From Rhodospirillaceae bacterium (GTDB taxonomy: Bacteria > Pseudomonadota > Alphaproteobacteria > Rhodospirillales > Casp-alpha2): a DNA stretch of 54,451 nt. The first letter of the stretch is position 1. Every line of letters starts with the position of its first letter. Where the stretch lies: NCBI GenBank assembly GCA_002706405.1, contig PALN01000015.1, positions 1 to 54,451 on the forward strand, written 5' to 3'. Under the pieces are notes generated by a model. It made no database searches, had not been told where the DNA came from, and worked only from the letters and a program-made list of their open reading frames with translations. The position numbers and the translations under genes were made by a program. Shown in pieces: positions 17,311-25,256 of this stretch.

Positions 17311-19248
17311 ATGAGCGAATTTGAAGGCGTCGCAAAGGCGCTGGGCCAGGCGTTGACCAAACGCGGGTATTCCGTTTTGACCCCCGTGCAGACCGCCATC
17401 CTGGCGCCAGAGCTTGAAGACGCGGACGTTCTCGTGTCCGCCCAGACCGGATCCGGCAAGACCGTGGCCTTCGGCCTGTCGCTGGCGCCGACCCTGTTGG
17501 CGGGCGAAGATCGCTTCGGGCGCGCGGCCGCGCCGCTGGCCCTGGCCGTCGCGCCGACGCGGGAACTGGCGCTGCAGGTCAAACGCGAACTGGATTGGCT
17601 GTACGAAATGACGGGGGCGGTTTCGGCTTCCTGCATCGGCGGCATGGACATGGGCGGCGAACGCCGGGCCCTCAACAAGGGGGCACATATCGTCGTCGGC
17701 ACGCCGGGGCGTCTGCGCGACCATATCGAGCGCGGCTCCCTGAACGTCAGCGAATTGCGGGCCGTGGTGCTGGACGAAGCCGATGAAATGCTCGACCTGG
17801 GCTTTCGCGAAGACCTTGAATTCATTCTCGACGCCGCGCCGTCGGACCGCCGCACCCTGATGTTTTCGGCCACCGTGCCGCGCTCCATCGCGACCCTGGC
17901 CAAGCGCTATCAGCGCAACGCCGTGCGGGTCGCGACGACGGAGGAGCAGAAACAGCACCTCGACATCGAATACCGCGCCCTGGCCGTGGCCCCGAATGAT
18001 CGGGAAAACGCCATCATCAATCTGCTGCGCTATTACGACGCCAAAAGTGCTTTGGTGTTCTGCGCGACGCGGGCGACCGTCAATCATATGACCAGCCGCT
18101 TCGCCAACCGGGGCTTTTCCGTCGTCGCTCTGTCGGGCGAGTTGAGCCAGAACGAGCGCACCCACGCGCTGCAGGCCATGCGCGACGGCCGCGCCCGGGT
18201 TTGCATCGCCACCGACGTGGCGGCGCGCGGCATTGATCTGCCCGATCTGGAACTGGTGATCCATGCGGACATTCCGAAGACCCGGGAAACCCTGTTGCAC
18301 CGAAGCGGGCGCACCGGCCGCGCCGGGCGCAAGGGCGTCAGCGCTCTGATCGTGCCGCATAACATGCGTTATCGCACGGAACGTCTGCTGGACAGCGCCA
18401 ATCTTGAAGCGACCTGGGGCAAGGCGCCCTCCGCCAAGGAAATCCTGGCCCGCGACCGGGAACGGACCCTTGCCGACCCGGTTCTGAGCGATCCCCTGAC
18501 GGATGAGGAACGGGCTTTCGCCGCCGAGCTTCTGGAGCGCTACAGCCCCGAGCAGATCGCCGGTGCCTTCCTGCGCCAGAAGATGGCCGGCATGTCGGCG
18601 CCCGAGGAACTGTTGGATACGGGTCCCGGGGACCGCAAGGAAAGCCGCCGCGACGCCTTCAAGGGCGGCGTGTGGTTCTCGCTTTCCGTTGGTCACAAGC
18701 AGAACGCGGAGCCGCGCTGGCTGCTGCCCATGCTGTGCCGCGCCGGTCACATGACCAAACGGGAAATCGGCGCCATCCGCATCTTCAATTCGGAAACCTT
18801 CGTCGAACTGAGCGCCGATAGCGCCGAGCGTTTCGTCGAGGAACTCGGGTCCGACATGACCATGGAGAAGACCATCCGCGTGGCGCGGGTCGACGGCCTG
18901 CCGGATATGCCGGCCGACGGCGGCCGCGAACAGCGCGGCAAGACCTATCAGGGCAACAAGCCGGCTTGGGATCCCCAGGCCGCCGCCCGCGGCGACGGTC
19001 CCAAGAAGAAAAAGTTCTCGCGCCGCGCGGACGCCCGGGCCGATGCCATGAACGACGACCGCCCGCCGCCCGCCGACCGTCCGCAAAAGCCCCGGGGCGA
19101 CAAGCCCTGGGACGGGGCCGGTAAGAAGGCCAAGGGGAAGACATCCTACAAGGTAAAGAAACCGCATCGGGGGCAGGCCCCCGGCGGCCCCAAGTCGGCC
19201 GGTGACGCGCCGGTCAAGCGCAAGAAGCCGAAAAAGCACGCCGACTAG
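17311..19248 (+). CDS. DEAD-box RNA helicase (DeaD/CsdA-like)
   Basis: A 645-residue ATP-dependent RNA helicase. Motifs appear in order: Q motif region with TPVQ (24-27), AQTGSGKT (44-51), PTRELA, TPGRL, DEAD (155-158), SAT, then ATDVAARGID and HRSGRTGRAGRKG in the second RecA domain. Residues about 440-530 look like the DbpA/CsdA RNA-binding fold, seen as GGVWFSLSVG and REIGAIRIFNSETFVEL. The last about 110 residues are lysine/arginine-rich. Likely roles are ribosome assembly and RNA unwinding in the cold. Confidence 0.92.
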   Translation: MSEFEGVAKALGQALTKRGYSVLTPVQTAILAPELEDADVLVSAQTGSGKTVAFGLSLAPTLLAGEDRFGRAAAPLALAVAPTRELALQVKRELDWLYEMTGAVSASCIGGMDMGGERRALNKGAHIVVGTPGRLRDHIERGSLNVSELRAVVLDEADEMLDLGFREDLEFILDAAPSDRRTLMFSATVPRSIATLAKRYQRNAVRVATTEEQKQHLDIEYRALAVAPNDRENAIINLLRYYDAKSALVFCATRATVNHMTSRFANRGFSVVALSGELSQNERTHALQAMRDGRARVCIATDVAARGIDLPDLELVIHADIPKTRETLLHRSGRTGRAGRKGVSALIVPHNMRYRTERLLDSANLEATWGKAPSAKEILARDRERTLADPVLSDPLTDEERAFAAELLERYSPEQIAGAFLRQKMAGMSAPEELLDTGPGDRKESRRDAFKGGVWFSLSVGHKQNAEPRWLLPMLCRAGHMTKREIGAIRIFNSETFVELSADSAERFVEELGSDMTMEKTIRVARVDGLPDMPADGGREQRGKTYQGNKPAWDPQAAARGDGPKKKKFSRRADARADAMNDDRPPPADRPQKPRGDKPWDGAGKKAKGKTSYKVKKPHRGQAPGGPKSAGDAPVKRKKPKKHAD

Positions 19249-19284
19249 GCCACCGTTTCTTCAGTCATATCGGAATCAATCATC

Positions 19285-20895
19285 TTGTCTCTACGTTTAC
19301 TCACCGCCCTTGCGGGCTGCTTTTCCTTTGCCGACTGGAAAGGCGACGGATCACCGGTCCATCTTTTCGGCCGCATCAAGACGGAACTTCTGTCGGGCCT
19401 GACCGTGTCCCTGGCCCTGGTGCCCGAGGCCGTGGCCTTTTCCTTCGTCGCCGGGGTTCATCCCCTGGTCGGGCTCTATGCGGCCTTCCTGGTCGGCCTG
19501 ATCACGGCGCTCATCGGCGGCCGGCCGGGCATGATTTCCGGCGCGACCGGGGCCCTGGCCGTGGTCATGGTGGCCCTGGTCGCCAGCCATGGGGTTGAAT
19601 ACCTGTTCGCCACGGTGGTGCTGATGGGCCTTCTTCAGGTCACCGCCGGGCTGCTGCGTCTGGGCAAGTTCATTCGCCTGGTGCCGCACCCGGTGATGAT
19701 GGGCTTCGTCAACGGCCTGGCGATCGTCATCTTCCTGGCTCAGTTGACGCAGTTCCAGGTCACGGGCGCCGACGGCGCCAAGGTCTGGATGACCGGCTGG
19801 CCGCTTGCCGTCATGCTGGGCCTGGTCGGTCTGACCATGGCGATCATCTGGGTGATGCCGAAGATCACCTCCGTCGTTCCCGCACCCCTTGCGGGGATCG
19901 CCGTGGTCGCCGCCATCGTCATCGGCTTCGGCCTCGATGTGCCCCGGGTCGGCGATCTGGCGACCATCAAGGGCGGGCTCCCCGAATTCCATATTCCCAT
20001 GGTGCCGCTGACCCTGGAAACGCTGAAGGTCATCGTCCCCTATGCGGTCATCCTGGCGGCCATCGGCCTGATCGAAAGCCTGTTGACCCTGAACCTGGTC
20101 GGCGAGATCACCGGCAAGCGGGGCGGGGCGTCTCAGGAATGCGTCGCCCAGGGCGTGGCCAATACGGTCACGGGCCTGTTCGGCGGGATGGGCGGCTGCG
20201 CCATGATCGGCCAATCCATGATCAACGTGCAGTCGGGTGGGCGCACGCGGCTGTCGGGGATTTCGGCGGCGCTGTTTCTGCTGGCCTTCATCCTGGTCGC
20301 CTCCAGCCTGATCGAACAGATCCCCCTGGCCGCCTTGGTCGGCGTCATGTTCATGGTCGTCATCGGCACCTTCGCCTGGCAGAGCTTTTTGATCGTGCGC
20401 CGCATTCCCCTGACCGACGCCCTGGTCATGGGGCTGGTCACGGTCGTCACCGTGGCCACCGATCTGGCCGTCGCCGTGGTCGTCGGGGTTATCGTCTCGG
20501 CCCTGGCCTATGCCTGGAACAACGCGACGCGCATCCATGCCAAGACCTACGAGACGCCCGAGGGCGGCAAGGTTTATCAGATCGAAGGGCCGCTGTTCTT
20601 CGGGTCGACCGACGGCTTCGACGAACTGTTCAAACCGGAATCCGACCCGGGCCTGGTCATCATTGATTTCATGAACAGCCGGGTGGTCGATCATTCAGCC
20701 CTGCAGGCCATCGAGGCCCTGGCCGTGAAATACAATGCCCAGGGCAAGACCCTGCAGCTGCGGCATTTGTCCAGGGACTGCCACCAGTTGCTCAGCCGCG
20801 CCGGCCAGTTGATGCTGGATTCCGACGATGACCCCAACTACGGCATCGCCGTCGACTATTTCGTGAAAACCGGTAGTCTGGGCGGTGCCCACTAA
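19285..20895 (+). CDS. SulP family anion transporter with STAS domain
   Basis: A 536-residue inner-membrane protein of the SulP/SLC26 family. The N-terminal signature runs from GLTVSLALVPEAVAFSFVAGV through HPLVGLYAAFL. About 10-12 hydrophobic segments follow, and a C-terminal STAS domain (about 430-530) contains VIIDFMNSRVVDHSALQAIE. The open frame begins at a TTG and no ATG is well placed upstream of the first helix, so TTG is the probable start. Substrates in the family include sulfate, bicarbonate and dicarboxylates; none can be chosen from sequence. Confidence 0.9.
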   Translation: MSLRLLTALAGCFSFADWKGDGSPVHLFGRIKTELLSGLTVSLALVPEAVAFSFVAGVHPLVGLYAAFLVGLITALIGGRPGMISGATGALAVVMVALVASHGVEYLFATVVLMGLLQVTAGLLRLGKFIRLVPHPVMMGFVNGLAIVIFLAQLTQFQVTGADGAKVWMTGWPLAVMLGLVGLTMAIIWVMPKITSVVPAPLAGIAVVAAIVIGFGLDVPRVGDLATIKGGLPEFHIPMVPLTLETLKVIVPYAVILAAIGLIESLLTLNLVGEITGKRGGASQECVAQGVANTVTGLFGGMGGCAMIGQSMINVQSGGRTRLSGISAALFLLAFILVASSLIEQIPLAALVGVMFMVVIGTFAWQSFLIVRRIPLTDALVMGLVTVVTVATDLAVAVVVGVIVSALAYAWNNATRIHAKTYETPEGGKVYQIEGPLFFGSTDGFDELFKPESDPGLVIIDFMNSRVVDHSALQAIEALAVKYNAQGKTLQLRHLSRDCHQLLSRAGQLMLDSDDDPNYGIAVDYFVKTGSLGGAH

Positions 20896-20928
20896 TCCTG
20901 GGTGTTCCGACGCCGCCGGGGGACCGTT

Positions 20929-21489
20929 ATGGTTACAGTCCGCATCCTGTCCCTGCTTGCCCTGTTGATGTCAGGAGCCGCCATGGCCGCCGATACACCC
21001 AAGACCACCGCCCATGATTTCGCCTTTACCGCCATCGACGGCACGCCGCTGCCGCTGAAGGCCTTTGCGGGCAAGGCGGTGCTGGTGGTCAATACGGCGT
21101 CGCAATGCGGCTTCACGCCCCAGTATTCAGCCCTGCAGGAGCTGTGGACCCGCTACCGCGACAAGGGCTTCATGTTGCTGGGCGTGCCGTCCAACGACTT
21201 CGGCGGGCAGGAGCCGGGCACGGCGGCCGAGATCAAGGACTTCTGCGAGGTCAATTTCAACGTCGACTTTCCGCTCACGGAAAAAGTCGCGGTCACGGGC
21301 GAAAACGCCCATCCGTTCTACGTTTGGGCGGGCAAGGAGCTGGGCGTTCTGGCCAAGCCGCGCTGGAATTTTCATAAATACCTGATCGCCCCCGACGGGC
21401 GGCTGATCGACTGGTTTTCCACCCCGACCAAGCCGACTGCCCCGCGCGTTCTCAAGGCGGTCGAAGCCGCCCTGCCGGACAAATCCTAG
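20929..21489 (+). CDS. glutathione peroxidase family protein, exported
   Basis: A 186-residue cysteine-type glutathione peroxidase homolog. From the ATG at 20929 there is a clear signal peptide (hydrophobic stretch ending SGAAMA, cleavage before ADT), so the enzyme should act in the periplasm. The peroxidatic cysteine is C60 in NTASQCGFTPQY, and the glutamine in SNDFGGQEPG and tryptophan in KPRWNFHKY complete the active site. Bacterial cysteine forms usually use thioredoxin rather than glutathione. A GTG nine codons earlier would spoil the signal peptide. Its end overlaps the converging YdcH-type gene by 4 bp. Confidence 0.9.
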   Translation: MVTVRILSLLALLMSGAAMAADTPKTTAHDFAFTAIDGTPLPLKAFAGKAVLVVNTASQCGFTPQYSALQELWTRYRDKGFMLLGVPSNDFGGQEPGTAAEIKDFCEVNFNVDFPLTEKVAVTGENAHPFYVWAGKELGVLAKPRWNFHKYLIAPDGRLIDWFSTPTKPTAPRVLKAVEAALPDKS

Positions 21490-21686
21490 GCGATGATGTC
21501 GGGCAGCAGCTGATCTTCCAGGGACGCGATCTCGTCCTTCAGGAACAGTTTGCGCTTTTTGAAGCGCTGCAGCTTGATCTGGTCGAAGGGCATGGAGTCG
21601 GCCAGATGACTGATGGCTTCGTCCAGGTCACGGTGTTCGACCTTTAATTCCTCAAGCCTGCGACGTATCGCGTCCTGTTCGTCCAT
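21486..21686 (-). CDS. YdcH family (DUF465) small protein
   Basis: A 66-residue all-helical protein. The LEELKVEHRDLDEAI helix and the LQRFKKRKLFLKDEIASLE helix form the antiparallel coiled-coil hairpin of the DUF465/YdcH family, whose function is unknown. It converges on the glutathione peroxidase gene with a 4-bp overlap. A second, shorter member of the family lies on the other side of pfkA. Confidence 0.88.
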   Translation of the reverse strand: MDEQDAIRRRLEELKVEHRDLDEAISHLADSMPFDQIKLQRFKKRKLFLKDEIASLEDQLLPDIIA

Positions 21687-21816
21687 GATGCTCCGTGGGG
21701 GAATAGACCGCTAATCCTGCGGCGACGGCTGTTTCCGTCCGCCCGTCTTTCATGATACCAGATTGGTCTGCGAACCTATAGACGCCACTCAGTCAGAATC
21801 CAAGAGGGCCGACGCC

Positions 21817-22896
21817 ATGAAACGCCTGGGGCTGCTGACCAGCGGCGGTGACTGTGCCGGACTAAACGCCGCGATCCGCGCCGTGGTGAAGCGCGCGGTG
21901 ACCGGCTACGGCGCCGAAGTCATTGGTATCCTGCAAGGAACCCGAGGCCTGATGGAGCGGCCCGTGAAGGCTCGCCCGCTGGACCTGGCGATCTTTACCG
22001 GCGATATCCTGCGTCAGGGCGGCACCATGCTGGGCACCGTCAACAAGGGCAATCCCTTTAGCTTTCCGGACGGCAAGGGTGGGCAGTCCGACCGTTCGGC
22101 CGAGGTTCTGGACGGTATCCGCGAGCTTGGCCTGGACGCGCTCATCGGCATCGGCGGGGACGGCTCCATGCGCATCCTCAAGCGCCTGGCCGGACAGGGA
22201 AACCTGCCGTTCGTCGGCATTCCCAAAACCATCGACAACGACGTGCCCGGCACGGAAATGTGCATCGGCTACCACACCGCCGTGGCGACGGCGGTGGAGG
22301 CCCTGGATCGCCTGCAGCCTACGGCGGCCAGCCATCAGCGCGTCATGGTGCTGGAGGTCATGGGCCGCGACGCGGGGCATATCGCGCTCGCGGCCGGCAT
22401 CGCCGGCGGCGCCGACGTGATCCTGATCCCGGAAATTCCCTACGACCCGGCGGCCGTCACCGCCAAATTGGCGACCGTCGCCCAGGAAGGCCGCAACCAC
22501 GCCCTGGTCATCTGCGCCGAAGCGGCGAAGCCCGTCGGCGGCCATATCGAAACCCGGGTCGATCCCGGCGGCACGGCCCATTACGGCGGGGCCGGGCAGG
22601 TCGTGGGCGGGGAGATCGCCAAGGCCACGGGGGCCGACGTGCGGGTCACCGTGCTGGGCCATGTGCAGCGCGGCGGCATGCCGACCAGCATCGACAGGCT
22701 TCTGGCCTCGGCCTTTGGCGTCCATGCCGTGGACCTGGCGGCGGCGGGGCGCACCGGGCGCATGGTCGGCTGGCAGGGCGGAGACACCTTCGATACGGCG
22801 CTGAAGGATCTGCCCGACGGGCCGCGCTGCGTCGATCTGGAGGGCTCCCAGGCGCGCACGGCGCGGGGGCTCGGCATCTGCCTGGGCGACCGCTGA
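21817..22896 (+). CDS. 6-phosphofructokinase, group III type
   Basis: A 359-residue phosphofructokinase. LTSGGDCAGLNAAIR and GIGGDGSM form the nucleotide region, and PKTIDNDVPGTE (136-147) holds the catalytic aspartates. Position G116 in GGDGS is the residue typical of ATP users (PPi enzymes carry aspartate), while K137 in PKTIDND is shared with PPi enzymes. This combination occurs in group III ATP-dependent enzymes, so ATP is the more likely phosphoryl donor. AGAGGG precedes the ATG at 21817; the open frame upstream has no homology. Confidence 0.92.
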   Translation: MKRLGLLTSGGDCAGLNAAIRAVVKRAVTGYGAEVIGILQGTRGLMERPVKARPLDLAIFTGDILRQGGTMLGTVNKGNPFSFPDGKGGQSDRSAEVLDGIRELGLDALIGIGGDGSMRILKRLAGQGNLPFVGIPKTIDNDVPGTEMCIGYHTAVATAVEALDRLQPTAASHQRVMVLEVMGRDAGHIALAAGIAGGADVILIPEIPYDPAAVTAKLATVAQEGRNHALVICAEAAKPVGGHIETRVDPGGTAHYGGAGQVVGGEIAKATGADVRVTVLGHVQRGGMPTSIDRLLASAFGVHAVDLAAAGRTGRMVGWQGGDTFDTALKDLPDGPRCVDLEGSQARTARGLGICLGDR

Positions 22897-23119
22897 TCCC
22901 TCCGCCGAGGTCGGCCAGGATTTTTCCCGGGGCAATCGGCCGAAAATGAAAATCAGGCGGAAAAACAAAGGGTTATCGCCACGAAACTATCTGTCGTTCT
23001 CAGGCCGATAGGTTTATTTTTGTTCCAATTTCAGCTACCATGACACTGTCGTGACAATCACGCTTGATAAGGGCTGTCGACGGCCTGACGGCCCACCATT
23101 GAGGAAGGAGTTCGTCGCC

Positions 23120-23290
23120 ATGAGTCTTGAACAACGGTTGGAAGCCTTAAAGGTACGTCATTCAACTCTGGAAGACCTGATCCAACAGGAAAGCTCAAGA
23201 CCTCTCCCCGACAACGTTGAAATTCACGCCCTCAAGAAAGAAAAACTCAGGATCAAAGACGAAATCGTGGATATCGCCACCCGACACTAA
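23120..23290 (+). CDS. YdcH family (DUF465) small protein, second copy
   Basis: A 56-residue helical hairpin protein of the YdcH family: LEQRLEALKVRHSTLEDLI, then IHALKKEKLRIKDEIVDI. The start is fixed by a strong AGGAAGGAG 10 bp upstream. The 223-bp gap before it, after pfkA, is AT-richer than its surroundings and probably contains its promoter, though no consensus pair is convincing. A strong terminator follows. Confidence 0.88.
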   Translation: MSLEQRLEALKVRHSTLEDLIQQESSRPLPDNVEIHALKKEKLRIKDEIVDIATRH

Positions 23291-23380
23291 GGGCGGCGGC
23301 GCTTCCGCGCGGACGGACGCCGGGCGTTACCCCGGCAGCCGCCTCCCGCCGCGACGCGTTTCAGACAACCGGGGAACAAA

Positions 23381-23417
23381 AGACGCGGCAGCCTGCGAGG
23401 GCTGCCGCGTTTTGTTT
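23381..23417. terminator. strong bidirectional Rho-independent terminator
   Basis: A perfect 10-bp stem (23384-23393 with 23400-23409, loop TGCGAG) is followed by TTTTGTTT on the plus strand. On the minus strand it is followed by TCTTTTGTT. It ends the YdcH gene and, in the other direction, the acyl-CoA synthetase transcript that stops at 23432. Confidence 0.9.
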
Positions 23418-23431
23418 CGGGCATGATCTAA

Positions 23432-25066
23432 TTACGCCTCCGCCGCCGCTTCCCTTAGCTTGAACTTCTGGATCTTGCCCGTGCTGGTCTTCGGCAGGTC
23501 GCCGAACACTACGGTCTTCGGGCATTTGTAATGGGCCAGATTGTCGCGGCAGAATTGGATGATGTCGTCGGCCGTCGGTGCCGGCACGCCGGCTTTCAAC
23601 TCCACGAAGGCGCAGGGGGTTTCGCCCCATTTGTCGTCGGGCTTGGCGACCACGGCGGCGGTCATGACGGCCGGATGCTTGTACAGCACGCTTTCGACCT
23701 CGATGGACGAGATGTTCTCGCCGCCCGAGATGATGATGTCCTTGGACCGGTCCTTGAGCTCGATATAGCCGTCCGGATGCATGACGCCGAGGTCGCCGGA
23801 GTGGAACCAGCCGCCGGCAAGGGACTTTTCCGTGGTCCCCGGATTCTTCAGATAGCCCTTCATGACGATATTGCCCTGGAACATGGCCTCGCCCATGGTT
23901 TTGCCGTCGGCGGGCACGGGCTGCATGGTGTCCGGGTCGATGATCTGCAGGTCGTTGAGGGCGTGATAGGGCACGCCCTGGCGGGCATTGAGCCGCGCCT
24001 GTTCCTCGATCGGCAGGTCGCTCCATTCCGGATGCCAGGCGCACATCACGGCGGGGCCGTAGGTTTCCGTCAGGCCGTAGGCATGGGTGACCTCGATGCC
24101 GTGGCGCTGCATGGCTTCGAGGGTCGCCGCCGGCGGCGGCGCGGCGGCGGCCATGAACTTGACCTTGTGGGAGAATTCCTTGCGTTCCGCGTCGCTGGCA
24201 TTGACGACGAAACTCATGACGATGGGCGCGCCGCACATGTGGGTGACCTTATGGTCGGCGATGGCGGCATAGATGGTGGCCGAATTGACCCGGCGCAGGC
24301 AGATGTTGGTGCCGCCCAGGGCCGCGATGGTCCAGGGGAAGCACCAGCCATTGCAGTGGAACATGGGCAGGGTCCAGAGATAGACCGGATGGTGCGCCAT
24401 GTTCCAGCCGACGGCGTTGGAGACCGCGTTCAAATAAGCGCCCCGGTGATGATAGACCACGCCCTTGGGGTCGCCCGTGGTGCCGGAGGTATAGTTGAGG
24501 GAGATCGCCTGCCATTCGTCCTTGGGCAGGTCCCATTGGAAATCCTCGTCCCCTTCGGCCATCAGGCTTTCGTAATCGGTTTCGCCCAGGGTGACGTGCT
24601 TATGGTCGGCTTCGGAATCGACGATGTCGATGACCAGGATATCGCGGTCGATCAGGGCGAGGGCCGCTTTCACCGTCGGCGCGAATTCCGTATCGGTCAG
24701 CAGACACTTGGCCTCGCCGTGGTTGAGGCAAAAGGCGATGGCCTCCGCGTCCAGGCGCACGTTGAGCGTATTGATGACCGCCCCCAGCATGGGCACGGCG
24801 AAGATGGACTCATACATCTCGGGCGTATTCGCCCCCATGATGGCGACCGTATCCAGATGGCCGATGCCCCGCTTGGACAGGGCCGAGGCCAGTTTCTTCG
24901 TCCGCGCGTAGGTCTCGCGCCAGGTGAAGCGCTTGGCGCCATGGATCACCGAGGGATGATCGGGATACACGCGGGCCACCCGTTTCAGGAAGGTGTTGGG
25001 GGACAGGGGGGTATAATTGGCGCGAACCGCGTCTAGGGCGCGTTCATACATATTGACTTCGCTCAA
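23432..25066 (-). CDS. acyl-CoA synthetase (fatty-acid or methylmercaptopropionate CoA ligase type)
   Basis: A 544-residue adenylate-forming enzyme that activates a carboxylic acid as an acyl-AMP and then an acyl-CoA. LNYTSGTTGDPKG is the AMP-binding loop, YGLTETYGP is motif A5, GWFHSGDLG is A7 and KTSTGKIQKFKLR carries the catalytic lysine. The whole resembles the medium-chain FadD/DmdB group; DmdB would point to dimethylsulfoniopropionate use, but no other dmd gene is in view, so the substrate is open. It is divergent from prpE. Confidence 0.85.
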   Translation of the reverse strand: MSEVNMYERALDAVRANYTPLSPNTFLKRVARVYPDHPSVIHGAKRFTWRETYARTKKLASALSKRGIGHLDTVAIMGANTPEMYESIFAVPMLGAVINTLNVRLDAEAIAFCLNHGEAKCLLTDTEFAPTVKAALALIDRDILVIDIVDSEADHKHVTLGETDYESLMAEGDEDFQWDLPKDEWQAISLNYTSGTTGDPKGVVYHHRGAYLNAVSNAVGWNMAHHPVYLWTLPMFHCNGWCFPWTIAALGGTNICLRRVNSATIYAAIADHKVTHMCGAPIVMSFVVNASDAERKEFSHKVKFMAAAAPPPAATLEAMQRHGIEVTHAYGLTETYGPAVMCAWHPEWSDLPIEEQARLNARQGVPYHALNDLQIIDPDTMQPVPADGKTMGEAMFQGNIVMKGYLKNPGTTEKSLAGGWFHSGDLGVMHPDGYIELKDRSKDIIISGGENISSIEVESVLYKHPAVMTAAVVAKPDDKWGETPCAFVELKAGVPAPTADDIIQFCRDNLAHYKCPKTVVFGDLPKTSTGKIQKFKLREAAAEA

Positions 25067-25122
25067 GTCAGCCTCCGGCGAAAACGGTTATGTTCGGGCC
25101 AGTTCGTTGACCGCGGACGAGG

Positions 25123-25135
25123 GGCACAATGTGCC
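25123..25135. promoter_or_regulatory. candidate operator between acyl-CoA synthetase and prpE
   Basis: GGCACA-A-TGTGCC is a perfect palindrome with 6-bp arms, 57 bp upstream of the acyl-CoA synthetase start and 121 bp upstream of prpE. Its place in a divergent promoter region suits a shared repressor site. No regulator is encoded beside it. Confidence 0.35.
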
Positions 25136-25256
25136 ACAAAGCACCTTGGCAAAAAACGCTGTTTTGGCCCACACTGCACAGATAAATGGCGCCGCCCCGG
25201 GGCAGGGGATCGGGCGCTAAAACGGCCAAAGCGCTGAAAAATGGGAGGTTCCACCG

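Noticed and set aside
19351..20694. 447-codon minus-strand frame opposite the SulP gene
   Set aside because: It encodes an implausible histidine/glutamine/aspartate-rich sequence, typical of the antisense of a GC-rich membrane protein gene.
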